A stretch of DNA of 64,000 nt from assembly GCA_963849485.1 (NCBI GenBank), contig CAWKIF010000124.1, positions 12,200-76,199 on the forward strand. Direction: 5' to 3'. Of this stretch, positions 53,270 through 63,532 are shown piece after piece. Position 1 is the stretch's first letter; every line of letters starts with the position of its first letter. The notes under the pieces are model-generated. The model was not told the origin of the DNA. It saw only the letters and a program-made list of their open reading frames with translations, and made no database searches. Position numbers and translations under genes: made by a program. This DNA is from CAVTWJ01 sp963849485. GTDB lineage: Bacteria; Oederibacteriota; Muellerivitia; Muellerivitales; Muellerivitaceae.

Positions 53270-56200
53270 ATGTTTATTCATCCTAAAAGAACGAGCCGGG
53301 GGGAAAAGATCCAACCCTTCACGAAGGGTCTTTTTTCCTTGGCCCTGTGTCTTTGGGTAGGGATGGCCCTGGGAACGGGTGGGGTTTCGGCCTGCACGGT
53401 GACAAGCGCCAACCTTCAGGCCAGCGCCGACGACGATCTCTTTATCGCCCTCAACGGCAACACGGTGATATCCCAGCCGAACAACTGCAACTGGTGGACG
53501 ACCGTCTCTTCCTTCCCCATTACCAATCTTTCCTGGATCAACACCACAGGTGAGAATATTTTGGCGGTCTACGGCACCGACCAGTGCGGGAATAACGTTT
53601 GGGATACCTGGCTCTTGACCATCAACTATTCCGACTGCCCGACCCAGTACATCCAAAGCGACGGCTGGTGCACCAGGGCCCAGGACGCGGGCATCACCTA
53701 CACCGGAGGCGGCTTCCCGCTCGCCTCCTTTCCCACGGGTTGGATGAATTCGGGTTTCGACGACTCGACCTGGGGAGGCACCTACGTCGGGAGTATGCAA
53801 ACCCAATATAACTGCGGCAACTGCGCCGCCATCACCAACACAGGGACGGGGGCGGTCGTGCCCGACATCTGGGGCGACAATACCTTCAACCCTTACTACC
53901 CCGGCCAGGGTTTTCTTTACCGCCAGCATTTCTACACGGGTACGGCCGCCTGCACGGTCACGCCCGCCCCGAGCCCCACTTTCCCTCCTCCCACGCCGAC
54001 CCCGACCATAACCCCCACCTTTACCCCTTGGCCGGGCTGCGGAGTCATCGGCGCGGGGGTCACGACGCCCATGCTGAACCTCCAGACGGCCTGTTATAAC
54101 CAGAACAACCAATACATGGACTACAGCATAAAGGTCACCAACTGGGGCACCACCCCCATCACCATCGCCAACCTCTGCGTAAGGGCCTGGGCCTATGAAT
54201 CCCAACCCATCAACATGGCGCAGTTCAACAACTCGACCGGAACCACCTGCACCGCCGGGGGCGCCTGCGGAAGCGTCAACACTTCCGGCTCGGTGGCCGT
54301 GGCCCCTTACGGGCCCTGCACCTTCGTGGCCAACCACTTCGCCAACCAGGTGATCATCTATTGCTTCTCCTCCACCTCGACCGCCACCACCATCCCGCCC
54401 AACGGGGGCTATTGGTACACCCAATACGACACGCTTCGATATGGGCGCAATAACCCGCAGATGGACAACAGCGATTTTTCCGACGACTGGTCGCATTTTG
54501 GGACCGGTAACGGGGACTGCTCCTCCCATTCCACCTTCCAGGACAACCCCTATTTCGCCCTTTATTACGCTGGGAACCTGGTGAAGGAACAACTGGATGG
54601 GACGGGAACTAATTTCGACCCCAATACCGGCACGGACGCCTGCGCGGGTGTCTTTACCTGCACCCCGACCCTGGGTTTGACTCACACCCCGACCCTCAGC
54701 CCGACGCCGACCTGGACGATTACCCCCACCTTTACCCGCACCATCACACCCACCTACAGCCCGACCTTTACCCCGACCCGCACCATGACCTCAACGGCGA
54801 CACCGACCTCAACCCCCACCCCTACTCCCAGCGTCACCTTTACCAATACCTTGACGGTGACCCCCACTTTTACCCCCACGGTGACCTTGACGAAAACCAA
54901 TACCGTCACGCCCACCTTGACCTGGACAGTCACGAATTCTTCCACGCCAACCGTCACCTTGACCCGCACCTATACCCCCACCGTCACCAACACCCATACC
55001 AATACCGTCACGCCAACTTCGACCTGGACCTCCACCCCGACCCTCACCCCCACCAGCAGTTACACCGCCACCAACACTCCCAGCCGCACGGTTACGCCCA
55101 CCCCCTCCTCGACCATGACCCCCACTGTCACGCCGACGAACACAATGACGGTCACTTCGACCGCCACCCGTACCAATACACCGACTCCTACCGTGACCCC
55201 AACGGTGAGCGCCACCTTGACACCCACGCCGAGTTATTCGGCCACCCCGACCGTCACCCCGACGACTACCCTGACCTCCACCAACACCAGCACGGCAACC
55301 CATACCCGCACCCCTACGGTCACCCCCACCGTCACGGTGACCCCCACCTGGACGGTCAGCGGCACCCCGACCCAAACCTTCGTCTTGACCCCCACCATCA
55401 CCCTCTCGCCCACCGTGACACCGACTTCGACCGTCACGACCACTTATACGGCCACCCCAACCTTCACGCAGACTTCGACGAAGACGCTGACGGTGACCCC
55501 CACCGCCACCTTTACGGCGACTCCGACGGCCACCCCGACTTCCACTGCGACCCCAACGAACACCACCACGGCGACATCAACCCGCACCCCTACGCCCACC
55601 CCGACCGTCACGCTCACTACCACCTCAACGGTGAGCGGCACCCCGACCCAGACGTTCGTCCTGACCCCCACCCTCACGAACACCTTGACCGTCACTTGGA
55701 CCCCGACGGTCACCCTTACGGCCACGGCTTCCAATACTTACACTCAGACCCCCACCAAGACCTGGACGGCCACGCCCACTCCTACCCTGACCGCTACAGA
55801 AACGAATACTTCCACGATCACACAAACTATTACCGCGACACCGACCTGGACGGAGACCTTCCTGCTCACGCCGACCCTAACGGACACGGGCACACTGACG
55901 GAAACCCCTTTCTTCACCGTTACCTTTACCCTTACGCCCTCCGAAAGCATGACCCCGACGGGTACCCTGACGGCCACGGCCAGTTCTACGGCCTCCGTGA
56001 CCCCGACCCCCACGGCCACCAACACTTGGACCGTCACGAACACGCCGACGGATTCGATGACCCCGACGGTCACGGAGACCGTGACGGAGTCCCTCACCGC
56101 AAGCCTGACCAACAGCTCCACCGAGACGCCGACGGCGAGCTCCACCCCCAGCCCGACCGCCACAGCTTCCGTTAGCTCAACCCCCACTTCCTCCTCGACC

Positions 56201-56764
56201 GCGACCTGGACCTATACCCCCACGGCCAGCCCCACGGCGACGAACACGCCCACCTCCACCTCCAGTCCGACCTTGACCTTCACTTCTACGAAAACTACCA
56301 CTTCCACTTTGACCCCGACGCCCACGGCCACGCCGACCGGTTCGATGACCCCTACGGTCACAATGACCGTTACACCATCCCTCACCGCAAGCTGGACCGC
56401 GACGCCCACGGCGACGGGCCAGGCGACCTCGACGGCCTCCAAGACCCCGACGGCTCTGCCCCCGCCGGTGGATATCTTTTACGTAGCCCAGAATCTGTTG
56501 AACCCTGCCTCGCAGGGGCCGGTTTCGATTTACGTGGGATACAGCCAGGCTGGCTCGCCCTTCTCTTTGAGGATTTACAATTCGGCGGGGGAATTTATCC
56601 GGGACCTGTCCAAGGAAAAAAACATCTTCAACACGCCCGTAGGCAGCCCCTTCTTCTGGGATGGAAGGAATTGGAAGGGAGACCTCTGCACCAGTGGGGT
56701 CTATGTGCTTTACCTGATCGAGCCTTATGACCGGAAGTACAAGAGGTTGATCTTGATCCGCTGA
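53270..56764 (+). CDS. Large Cys-rich surface protein with CBM3-like module, long linker and C-terminal sorting-like domain
   Basis: A 1164-residue exported protein (signal 'GLFSLALCLWVGMALGTGGVSA'). Residues about 42-230 form a Cys-rich jelly-roll-like region ('DDLFIALNGNTVISQ', 'NILAVYGTDQCGNNVWDTWL', 'FDDSTWGGTYVG'). Residues about 254-460 resemble the CBM3-like module of the S53 protein ('MDYSIKVTNWGTTPITIANLCV', 'YFALYYAGNLVKEQ'). A Thr/Pro linker of about 600 residues leads to a FlgD-like C-terminus ('LRIYNSAGEFIRDL', 'FFWDGRNWKGD', 'YKRLILIR'). No catalytic motif is recognised; a scaffold or polysaccharide-binding role is inferred. It ends the polysaccharide-degradation island. Confidence 0.75.
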   Translation: MFIHPKRTSRGEKIQPFTKGLFSLALCLWVGMALGTGGVSACTVTSANLQASADDDLFIALNGNTVISQPNNCNWWTTVSSFPITNLSWINTTGENILAVYGTDQCGNNVWDTWLLTINYSDCPTQYIQSDGWCTRAQDAGITYTGGGFPLASFPTGWMNSGFDDSTWGGTYVGSMQTQYNCGNCAAITNTGTGAVVPDIWGDNTFNPYYPGQGFLYRQHFYTGTAACTVTPAPSPTFPPPTPTPTITPTFTPWPGCGVIGAGVTTPMLNLQTACYNQNNQYMDYSIKVTNWGTTPITIANLCVRAWAYESQPINMAQFNNSTGTTCTAGGACGSVNTSGSVAVAPYGPCTFVANHFANQVIIYCFSSTSTATTIPPNGGYWYTQYDTLRYGRNNPQMDNSDFSDDWSHFGTGNGDCSSHSTFQDNPYFALYYAGNLVKEQLDGTGTNFDPNTGTDACAGVFTCTPTLGLTHTPTLSPTPTWTITPTFTRTITPTYSPTFTPTRTMTSTATPTSTPTPTPSVTFTNTLTVTPTFTPTVTLTKTNTVTPTLTWTVTNSSTPTVTLTRTYTPTVTNTHTNTVTPTSTWTSTPTLTPTSSYTATNTPSRTVTPTPSSTMTPTVTPTNTMTVTSTATRTNTPTPTVTPTVSATLTPTPSYSATPTVTPTTTLTSTNTSTATHTRTPTVTPTVTVTPTWTVSGTPTQTFVLTPTITLSPTVTPTSTVTTTYTATPTFTQTSTKTLTVTPTATFTATPTATPTSTATPTNTTTATSTRTPTPTPTVTLTTTSTVSGTPTQTFVLTPTLTNTLTVTWTPTVTLTATASNTYTQTPTKTWTATPTPTLTATETNTSTITQTITATPTWTETFLLTPTLTDTGTLTETPFFTVTFTLTPSESMTPTGTLTATASSTASVTPTPTATNTWTVTNTPTDSMTPTVTETVTESLTASLTNSSTETPTASSTPSPTATASVSSTPTSSSTATWTYTPTASPTATNTPTSTSSPTLTFTSTKTTTSTLTPTPTATPTGSMTPTVTMTVTPSLTASWTATPTATGQATSTASKTPTALPPPVDIFYVAQNLLNPASQGPVSIYVGYSQAGSPFSLRIYNSAGEFIRDLSKEKNIFNTPVGSPFFWDGRNWKGDLCTSGVYVLYLIEPYDRKYKRLILIR

Positions 56765-56893
56765 ACCTGTTGACCTACTTGTGCGGAATTGACTCGTGCG
56801 GGTGAATTAATCGAATCCCTTCCGACATCGCAATAATCGCGGGCGATCAATTCACTCAATCTGAGCTTGGGGCGATCACCGAAGTGAGTGGCC

Positions 56894-56992
56894 TGGAAGG
56901 GCAGAGGGCTCGATTTCGCGGTGGTGGAAGCCACTAACGCGCAGGGTGGTCTCATCGACAACAAGGTCATTAAGATCGTGGTGATGCGGTAA
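56894..56992 (+). pseudogene. Remnant of a C-terminal sorting-like domain
   Basis: An in-frame stretch ending in TAA 56990 encodes 'GLDFAVVEATNAQGG', then 'NKVIKIVVMR'. This matches the end of the first protein in the window ('GLYFAVVEADNAQGG', then 'KILKIVVVH'). Nothing upstream forms a gene, so it is the tail of a deleted or truncated member of this family. The rest of the 434-bp gap to 57198 holds only a doubtful 34-codon frame at 57002-57106 without a ribosome site. Confidence 0.65.
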
Positions 56993-57133
56993 CTTCTCAG
57001 GATGCCCTTGACCTCGACCAAAACCGTAATGGTACATTTACAGATCATCCCCGAATTGGCAGGAAAGCCGCTGGTGAAGAAGATCGACGAACTAATGAGC
57101 GAATGATGGGGTTGGTTCAAAGCCTATGGAAGC

Positions 57134-57173
57134 AAAAAAACGCCAGAGGCGAATGAAGTTTCGGACTCTGGCG
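57134..57173 (-). terminator. Rho-independent terminator of the small membrane protein gene
   Basis: On the minus strand CGCCAGAG (57173-57166) pairs with CTCTGGCG (57148-57141) and is followed by seven T residues (57140-57134). Confidence 0.85.
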
Positions 57174-57198
57174 AAGAAAGTTTAGCGGTTTGAGGCTA

Positions 57199-57450
57199 CT
57201 AAAGAGCCTGTTTGCGTTGTGAGTTCTGGGCGATCATGCCGATGATGAACCAAGCATCGCAGGCTAGCATGGCCACGCAATAGATCGAAGCGACCCAAGC
57301 GAAAAATGTGTGTTGATCCCATAACATGTTCCAGGCCTGTGAAATCGTTGTATTGGGATCCTGCGAAAGGCCCATCAAGCCCGCCCCAACCATGACGAGC
57401 CCCGCCAGGGTCAACATCCCCATTGCCGTTAACATCTGTGATTTTTTCAT
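57199..57450 (-). CDS. Small two-helix membrane protein
   Basis: An 83-residue protein with two transmembrane helices (about 8-30 'TAMGMLTLAGLVMVGAGLMG' and 48-72 'FFAWVASIYCVAMLACDAWFII') joined by a polar loop, with a short basic tail. GGGGAGG lies six bases before ATG 57450. A terminator follows, so it is a monocistronic unit. Family not recognised. Its upstream region carries TAAC repeats of the same kind as those before the NarM-like gene, but in reverse relative to this gene. Confidence 0.65.
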   Translation of the reverse strand: MKKSQMLTAMGMLTLAGLVMVGAGLMGLSQDPNTTISQAWNMLWDQHTFFAWVASIYCVAMLACDAWFIIGMIAQNSQRKQAL

Positions 57451-57542
57451 GACGACCTCCCCCACTTAAAGAATGTCTCTTTTGTTTTATGAAAGACCCC
57501 TGGGGTCTTCCGGCTTAAGGATTTTTCTATCGTGTTCTTTCC

Positions 57543-57577
57543 TAACGAAAGCATAACACCCCTAACGATTTATTAAC
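57543..57577. promoter_or_regulatory. TAAC repeat pairs upstream of the kdp region
   Basis: TAAC begins at 57543, 57554, 57563 and 57574, making two pairs of 11-bp spacing. A further pair in reverse orientation (GTTAGG at 57722 and 57733, 11 bp apart) lies in the same 546-bp gap, and a single TTAACG at 57905. They may serve the leftward gene at 57450, the rightward kdp operon, or both. Confidence 0.5.
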
Positions 57578-57807
57578 AAGATGGATTGTCCATCCAACAC
57601 CCCAACCGGAATATGACGGTGGTCACGAGCGCGAATAAAATGAAAAACGCGGAAGAAAATATTTTTCCATCATCAGCTTCACCGCAAAAACAAATGGTCA
57701 AATCGTAGTTATTAGTAATTCGTTAGGTTCTCGTTAGGATTTACTTTTTTGTACATACATCGATTCCCCCCGAAAAAATATTTTTTTAGATCCGCTTTTT
57801 TGAACCC

Positions 57808-57839
57808 GAAACTCCCCTGAAAGTGGGGGAGCCGGTTTC
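57808..57839 (+). other. Stable hairpin in the kdp leader region
   Basis: GAAACTCCCC (57808-57817) can pair with GGGGAG (57826-57831) and GTTTC (57835-57839), with CCG bulged. No T-tract follows. It lies about 160 bp before the first kdp-region start codon and may be a leader structure. Confidence 0.4.
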
Positions 57840-57996
57840 ATTTGGCTACTGTTGCCTCAAAAACCCTTCATTTTAATTTTTCCCTTATCTTTGGCGGACC
57901 TCTCTTAACGCCATCCATATCCCCTTTAGCCGTAATGTTTCTACGACAAGGCGATCCGATCGAATTTGACGGTAAGGAGCGCTGAAGGAGGATGAC

Positions 57997-58170
57997 ATGA
58001 CAAGGTTATTGTTTTTACTCTCTCCCGTTATTTGGGGCGTAATGGTTTTGGGAATTGGCTTCCTTATTTCCTTAGGACAAAATTGGATGCTCAGTCGAAA
58101 AGGATCGACATCTTCCCGGGTGGCGAACGGGCCGGAATTGAACGATAGGACACATAGTTTTATTTCCTGA
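57997..58170 (+). CDS. Small membrane protein at the head of the kdp operon
   Basis: A 57-residue protein from ATG 57997 behind AAGGAGG. One transmembrane helix (about 4-28, 'LLFLLSPVIWGVMVLGIGFLIS') is followed by a polar tail. I do not recognise the family. It precedes two further tiny membrane genes and kdpA in the same direction, so it is probably part of the kdp transcript. Confidence 0.65.
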   Translation: MTRLLFLLSPVIWGVMVLGIGFLISLGQNWMLSRKGSTSSRVANGPELNDRTHSFIS

Positions 58171-58186
58171 AAAGTGGAGGAGAAAA

Positions 58187-58285
58187 ATGCTCGAGATTTA
58201 TTGCGTGGGAATTTTCCTGGCGCTGTCGGCATCAACCATCTGGTTGATCGGCGCCCTGGACAAGATGATGGGAGGCGACTCATGA
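58187..58285 (+). CDS. 32-residue membrane peptide preceding kdpF
   Basis: ATG 58187 follows GGAGGAG. The peptide is one hydrophobic helix ('IFLALSASTIWLIGAL') with a 'DKMMGGDS' tail. Its stop overlaps the kdpF start (ATGA), which implies translational coupling. Short unnamed peptides in this position are common in kdp operons. Confidence 0.7.
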   Translation: MLEIYCVGIFLALSASTIWLIGALDKMMGGDS

Positions 58286-58371
58286 GCTTGGTCTACATCA
58301 TTAGCGGCATCGTGTCTGCCGGGCTCTTGGTTTACCTGGTGGTGGCGCTCCTAAAACCAGAGTGGTTTTGA
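58282..58371 (+). CDS. kdpF: KdpF, small stabilising subunit of the potassium pump
   Basis: A 29-residue peptide, the typical KdpF size, with the hallmark end 'YLVVALLKPEWF' after one transmembrane helix. GGAGG lies within the overlapping upstream gene. KdpF stabilises the KdpABC complex in the membrane. Confidence 0.88.
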   Translation: MSLVYIISGIVSAGLLVYLVVALLKPEWF

Positions 58372-58375
58372 CCAC

Positions 58376-58412
58376 TAGCTCGCAGTCCGCAGTTCGCAGT
58401 CGACAGCCAACC
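58376..58412. repeat. GCAGTCCGCAG-type repeat between kdpF and kdpA
   Basis: CTCGCAGTCCGCAGTTCGCAG followed by GACAGCC shares its core with 18353-18372. It fills most of the 69-bp gap before kdpA. Confidence 0.5.
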
Positions 58413-58440
58413 ATCTAAAGCAAAAAAATGGAGAAAACAG

Positions 58441-60231
58441 ATGACGACGAATCAATGGCTTCAAATACTCTTTTATTTTGGGGCGCTTCTGGCCTTGGCA
58501 CTGCCCTTGGGTGCCTACATGGCGAAGGTGTACGAGAACAAACCTTTCTTCCTTTCCAAGTGGCTGGGTTGGCTGGAAAGGCTGGTCTACCGCCTTTGCG
58601 GGGTCAAACCGGAGGAGGAGATGGATTGGAAAAGCTACGCCCTGGCCATGCTGCTCTTCAACATCGTGGGAGGGCTCATCCTCTACGCCATCGAGCGGTT
58701 CCAGGCGTCCCTGCCCTTGAATCCGGCGGGCCAAAGCGCGGTACCCCCCGACCTGGCCTTTAACACGGCCATCAGTTTCATCACCAACACCAACTGGCAG
58801 TTCTACGGCGGGGAAACCACCATGAGCTACCTGACCCAAATGGCGGGCCTGGCCGTTCATAACTTCCTTTGCGCGGCGTCGGGCATGGCGACCCTGGTCG
58901 CCCTGATTCGGGGCCTCGTCCGGAAAGAAACGAAGTTCCTGGGAAATTTCTGGGCCGACATGACCCGGGGCACGCTTTACATCCTCCTGCCCTTGAGCTT
59001 TTTATTCGCGCTGGTACTGATCCAGCAGGGAGCGCCCCAAACCTTTTCGAACAACGCCACGGCCACCCTCCTCCAGCCCACCTCCTATGACCAACCGGTC
59101 ACCACCTCCGCGGGGGTCCCGGTGACGTTGGACGGCAAACCCCAGATGACCCATGTGATGGTGACGAACCAGTCCATCGCCCTGGGGCCCGTGGCTTCCC
59201 AGGAAGCCATCAAGATGCTGGGCACCAACGGCGGGGGCTTTTTCAACGTGAACTCGGCTCACCCCTACGAGAACCCCACGCCCTTCACGGATCTCCTCGA
59301 GCTCCTGGCCATTCTCTGGATACCGGCGGCTCTTTGCTTCACCTTTGGGACCATGGTGAAGGACATGAAGCAGGGCTGGGCCATCTTGGCTGCCATGTTC
59401 CTGCTGCTGGCGCCCATGCTTTACCTCTGCGTCCAACAGGAACAATCGGGAAATCCCCTTCTCAATAAACTTACGGCGGGCGCCCATGGGGCGGCCTTGG
59501 CCGACGGAAATATGGAGGGCAAGGAAGTGCGTTTCGGCGTCGCGGGTTCGTGCCTCTGGGCCTCCGTCACCACGGCGGCTTCCAACGGGTCAGTCAACGC
59601 CATGCACGATTCCTTCACACCCCTGGGGGGGATGGTTCCCATGTGGATGATCATGCTGGGGGAGGTTTCTTTCGGCGGGGTCGGTTCGGGACTCTACGGC
59701 ATGCTGGCCTTCGTCATCCTGGCGGTCTTCGTGGCGGGGCTGATGGTGGGCCGCACCCCCGAGTACCTGGGCAAGAAGATCCAAACTTACGAGATGAAGA
59801 TGGCCTCGATCATGATCCTGATCCCGCCTCTTCTGGTGCTAGTCTGCACGGCGGTAGCCGTGGCGACCGGCGGGGCTGGCACCAACAACCCCGGAGCCCA
59901 TGGTTTTTCGGAGCTTCTTTACGCCTTCGATTCCCAGTCGAACAACAACGGGAGCGCCTTCGCGGGGATTTCGGGGAACACCCTCTACAACCTGATGGGC
60001 GGGATCGCCATGTGGTTCGGCCGGTTCTGGCTGGCCATCCCGGTTTTGGCCATGGCGGGGAGCCTGGCGAAAAAGAAGATCGTCCCCGAGAGCGCGGGGA
60101 CCCTGCCAACCCACACCGTCCTTTTCATTGTGATGTTGTTTTCCACTGTGATCATTGTCGGTGCCTTGACCTTCTTCCCGGCCCTGGCTTTGGGGCCCAT
60201 CGTGGAACACTTGAAAATGCTGAAAATGTAA
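58441..60231 (+). CDS. kdpA: KdpA, potassium-channel-like subunit of the Kdp ATPase
   Basis: A 596-residue integral membrane protein with about ten helices and the selectivity-filter segments of KdpA: 'TNTNWQFYGGETTMSYLTQM', 'GTNGGGFFNVNSAHPYENP', 'GEVSFGGVGSGLYGM' and 'NNNGSAFAGIS'. It selects and binds K+ and passes it through the intersubunit tunnel to KdpB. It is some 40 residues longer than the E. coli protein (557). ATG 58441 follows GGAG. A palindromic repeat and a small gene separate it from kdpB. Confidence 0.95.
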   Translation: MTTNQWLQILFYFGALLALALPLGAYMAKVYENKPFFLSKWLGWLERLVYRLCGVKPEEEMDWKSYALAMLLFNIVGGLILYAIERFQASLPLNPAGQSAVPPDLAFNTAISFITNTNWQFYGGETTMSYLTQMAGLAVHNFLCAASGMATLVALIRGLVRKETKFLGNFWADMTRGTLYILLPLSFLFALVLIQQGAPQTFSNNATATLLQPTSYDQPVTTSAGVPVTLDGKPQMTHVMVTNQSIALGPVASQEAIKMLGTNGGGFFNVNSAHPYENPTPFTDLLELLAILWIPAALCFTFGTMVKDMKQGWAILAAMFLLLAPMLYLCVQQEQSGNPLLNKLTAGAHGAALADGNMEGKEVRFGVAGSCLWASVTTAASNGSVNAMHDSFTPLGGMVPMWMIMLGEVSFGGVGSGLYGMLAFVILAVFVAGLMVGRTPEYLGKKIQTYEMKMASIMILIPPLLVLVCTAVAVATGGAGTNNPGAHGFSELLYAFDSQSNNNGSAFAGISGNTLYNLMGGIAMWFGRFWLAIPVLAMAGSLAKKKIVPESAGTLPTHTVLFIVMLFSTVIIVGALTFFPALALGPIVEHLKMLKM

Positions 60232-60242
60232 AACGAAACCAA

Positions 60243-60346
60243 CGGCCAACACGAAGACACTAAGGAAAGTGAAGAAGAAGTTTAAAAGTTTTTAAAAATC
60301 CATCTTTTGCAGTTCTTTGTGTCTTAGTGGCTTTGTGTTGAATTTG
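60243..60346. repeat. Dispersed palindromic repeat between kdpA and the next gene
   Basis: Left arm GGCCAACACGAAGACACTAA (60244 on) pairs with the right arm TGTGTCTTAGTGGCTTTGTG (about 60319-60338) around an A/T-rich centre. Same subtype as 17226-17344. Confidence 0.8.
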
Positions 60347-60365
60347 GGTGTTTGGGGGTTTGCCC

Positions 60366-60596
60366 ATGTTGATGGTAGAAAAGGAAATGATCGGGCTGCT
60401 GATGAAGGGGGCCTCCACCCAGGTGGAGAACATCCAAGTTTCCTTTTTCCTGGTGGCTTGGTCGACGATTTTATTGGCGGTACTAAGGATGGTTCGGGAT
60501 GAAAAAGAAAAGGGGAGTTTCATCCAGGCGAAGGACCTCAAAAGCCTCGCCCAGGATTACGCGAAAAGATCGGAAACGGAAACCGGCGGCATCTAA
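60366..60596 (+). CDS. Small membrane protein inserted between kdpA and kdpB
   Basis: A 76-residue protein (ATG 60366, or 60372) with one transmembrane helix ('VSFFLVAWSTILLAVLRMV', about 26-44) and a charged C-terminus ('KDLKSLAQDYAKRSETE'). It ends 37 bp before the kdpB start. The position inside the operon suggests a role with the pump; the family is not recognised. No strong ribosome site is visible. Confidence 0.55.
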   Translation: MLMVEKEMIGLLMKGASTQVENIQVSFFLVAWSTILLAVLRMVRDEKEKGSFIQAKDLKSLAQDYAKRSETETGGI

Positions 60597-60633
60597 GAGG
60601 GAGCCGGAAGCGCCGAAAAGAGGAGAAATTAAA

Positions 60634-62706
<2,073 letters not shown>

Positions 62707-62767
62707 AAAAACCAGCTATTGGCGGGTGACTATTAGATGTTAGCAAAACAATTACTAGGAGGATTTC

Positions 62768-63355
62768 ATGATTAAGGAATTTGCTGTTCAACTCAGGCTG
62801 TCGTTCATGTTCATAGTAGTCTTCACGGTTCTTTGCGGGCTGTTTTACCCCGGAGTAGTGACCCTGATCGGCCAGACGCTTTTCCCCCGTCAAGCGGGGG
62901 GAAGCCTGATAGTCGTGAATGGAAAAACCTTGGGGTCGGAACTTATCGGCCAGCCCTTTGACGACCCCAAGTTTTTTTGGGGAAGGCCCAGTGCCACCTC
63001 GCCCCAGGCCTATAACGCGGCCAATTCCAGCGGCTCCAACCTGGGGCCCACGAACCCCGATTTCATCAACTCCGTCAAGGGAAGGGTGGACGCCCTCAAG
63101 AAAGCCGATCCCGATATGGCGGACGCGCCGGTTCCTATGGACCTGGTAACGGCTTCCGGCTCAGGGTTGGACCCCCACATCAGCCCGGCAGCGGCGGAGT
63201 ACCAGGTGGCCCGCGTGGCCAAAATGAGGGGCTTGGACCCGTCGAAGGTACGGGACCTGGTGGCCCAGAACACCCAGGGACGCTGGCTGGGGTTTATCGG
63301 GGACCCGGGCGTGAACGTGCTGAAGTTGAACCTGGCCCTGGATTCGCTCAAATAG
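62768..63355 (+). CDS. kdpC: KdpC subunit of the Kdp ATPase
   Basis: A 195-residue protein with one N-terminal helix ('FMFIVVFTVLCGLFYPGVVT') and the KdpC periplasmic domain ('GSELIGQPFDDPKFFWGRPSA', 'SGSNLGPTNP', 'ASGSGLDPHISPAAA', 'RVAKMRGL'). AGGAGG precedes ATG 62768. It completes kdpFABC; neither kdpD nor kdpE follows, as both regulatory pairs are some 45 kb away. Confidence 0.95.
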   Translation: MIKEFAVQLRLSFMFIVVFTVLCGLFYPGVVTLIGQTLFPRQAGGSLIVVNGKTLGSELIGQPFDDPKFFWGRPSATSPQAYNAANSSGSNLGPTNPDFINSVKGRVDALKKADPDMADAPVPMDLVTASGSGLDPHISPAAAEYQVARVAKMRGLDPSKVRDLVAQNTQGRWLGFIGDPGVNVLKLNLALDSLK

Positions 63356-63359
63356 GGCC

Positions 63360-63479
63360 ATGCTTCTTTATCGATTCGGGGAGATATTAGGCGCGGTTTG
63401 GCTGGATGCTTCGATCATCCTGATCTGTTTGGGTTTTGCGGGTTTTTACGTTTTCTTTAGGCTCTTAAACCTCACATAA
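63360..63479 (+). CDS. Possible 39-residue membrane peptide after kdpC
   Basis: A 39-codon frame starts 4 bp after the kdpC stop and encodes one strongly hydrophobic helix ('ASIILICLGFAGFYVFFRLL'). The ribosome site is weak (GGG). Given the number of tiny membrane genes in this operon it is plausible, but chance cannot be excluded. Confidence 0.4.
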   Translation: MLLYRFGEILGAVWLDASIILICLGFAGFYVFFRLLNLT

Positions 63480-63532
63480 ATATGTTTTTAATTAAGTCCA
63501 TGATGGGTCCCCATCGTGGACAAAGAGTTGGG

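Noticed and set aside
53138..54685. 515-residue minus-strand open frame opposite the 53270 gene
   Set aside because: Low-complexity Gly/Val/Arg composition, no recognisable domain; the + strand encodes a signal peptide, CBM3-like module and sorting tail.
57002..57106. 34-codon frame after the C-terminal remnant
   Set aside because: No ribosome site, no hydrophobic or known motif; too short to support.
56725..57120. 131-residue minus-strand frame
   Set aside because: It is opposite the C-terminal domain remnant and the end of the 53270 gene; composition fits neither a membrane nor a soluble family.
57780..57960. c-di-AMP (ydaO-type) riboswitch before kdp
   Set aside because: A GGGGGAGCC segment and a hairpin are present, and kdp genes are known targets, but the other conserved blocks (such as the GGGUGAAUC-like segment) are missing.
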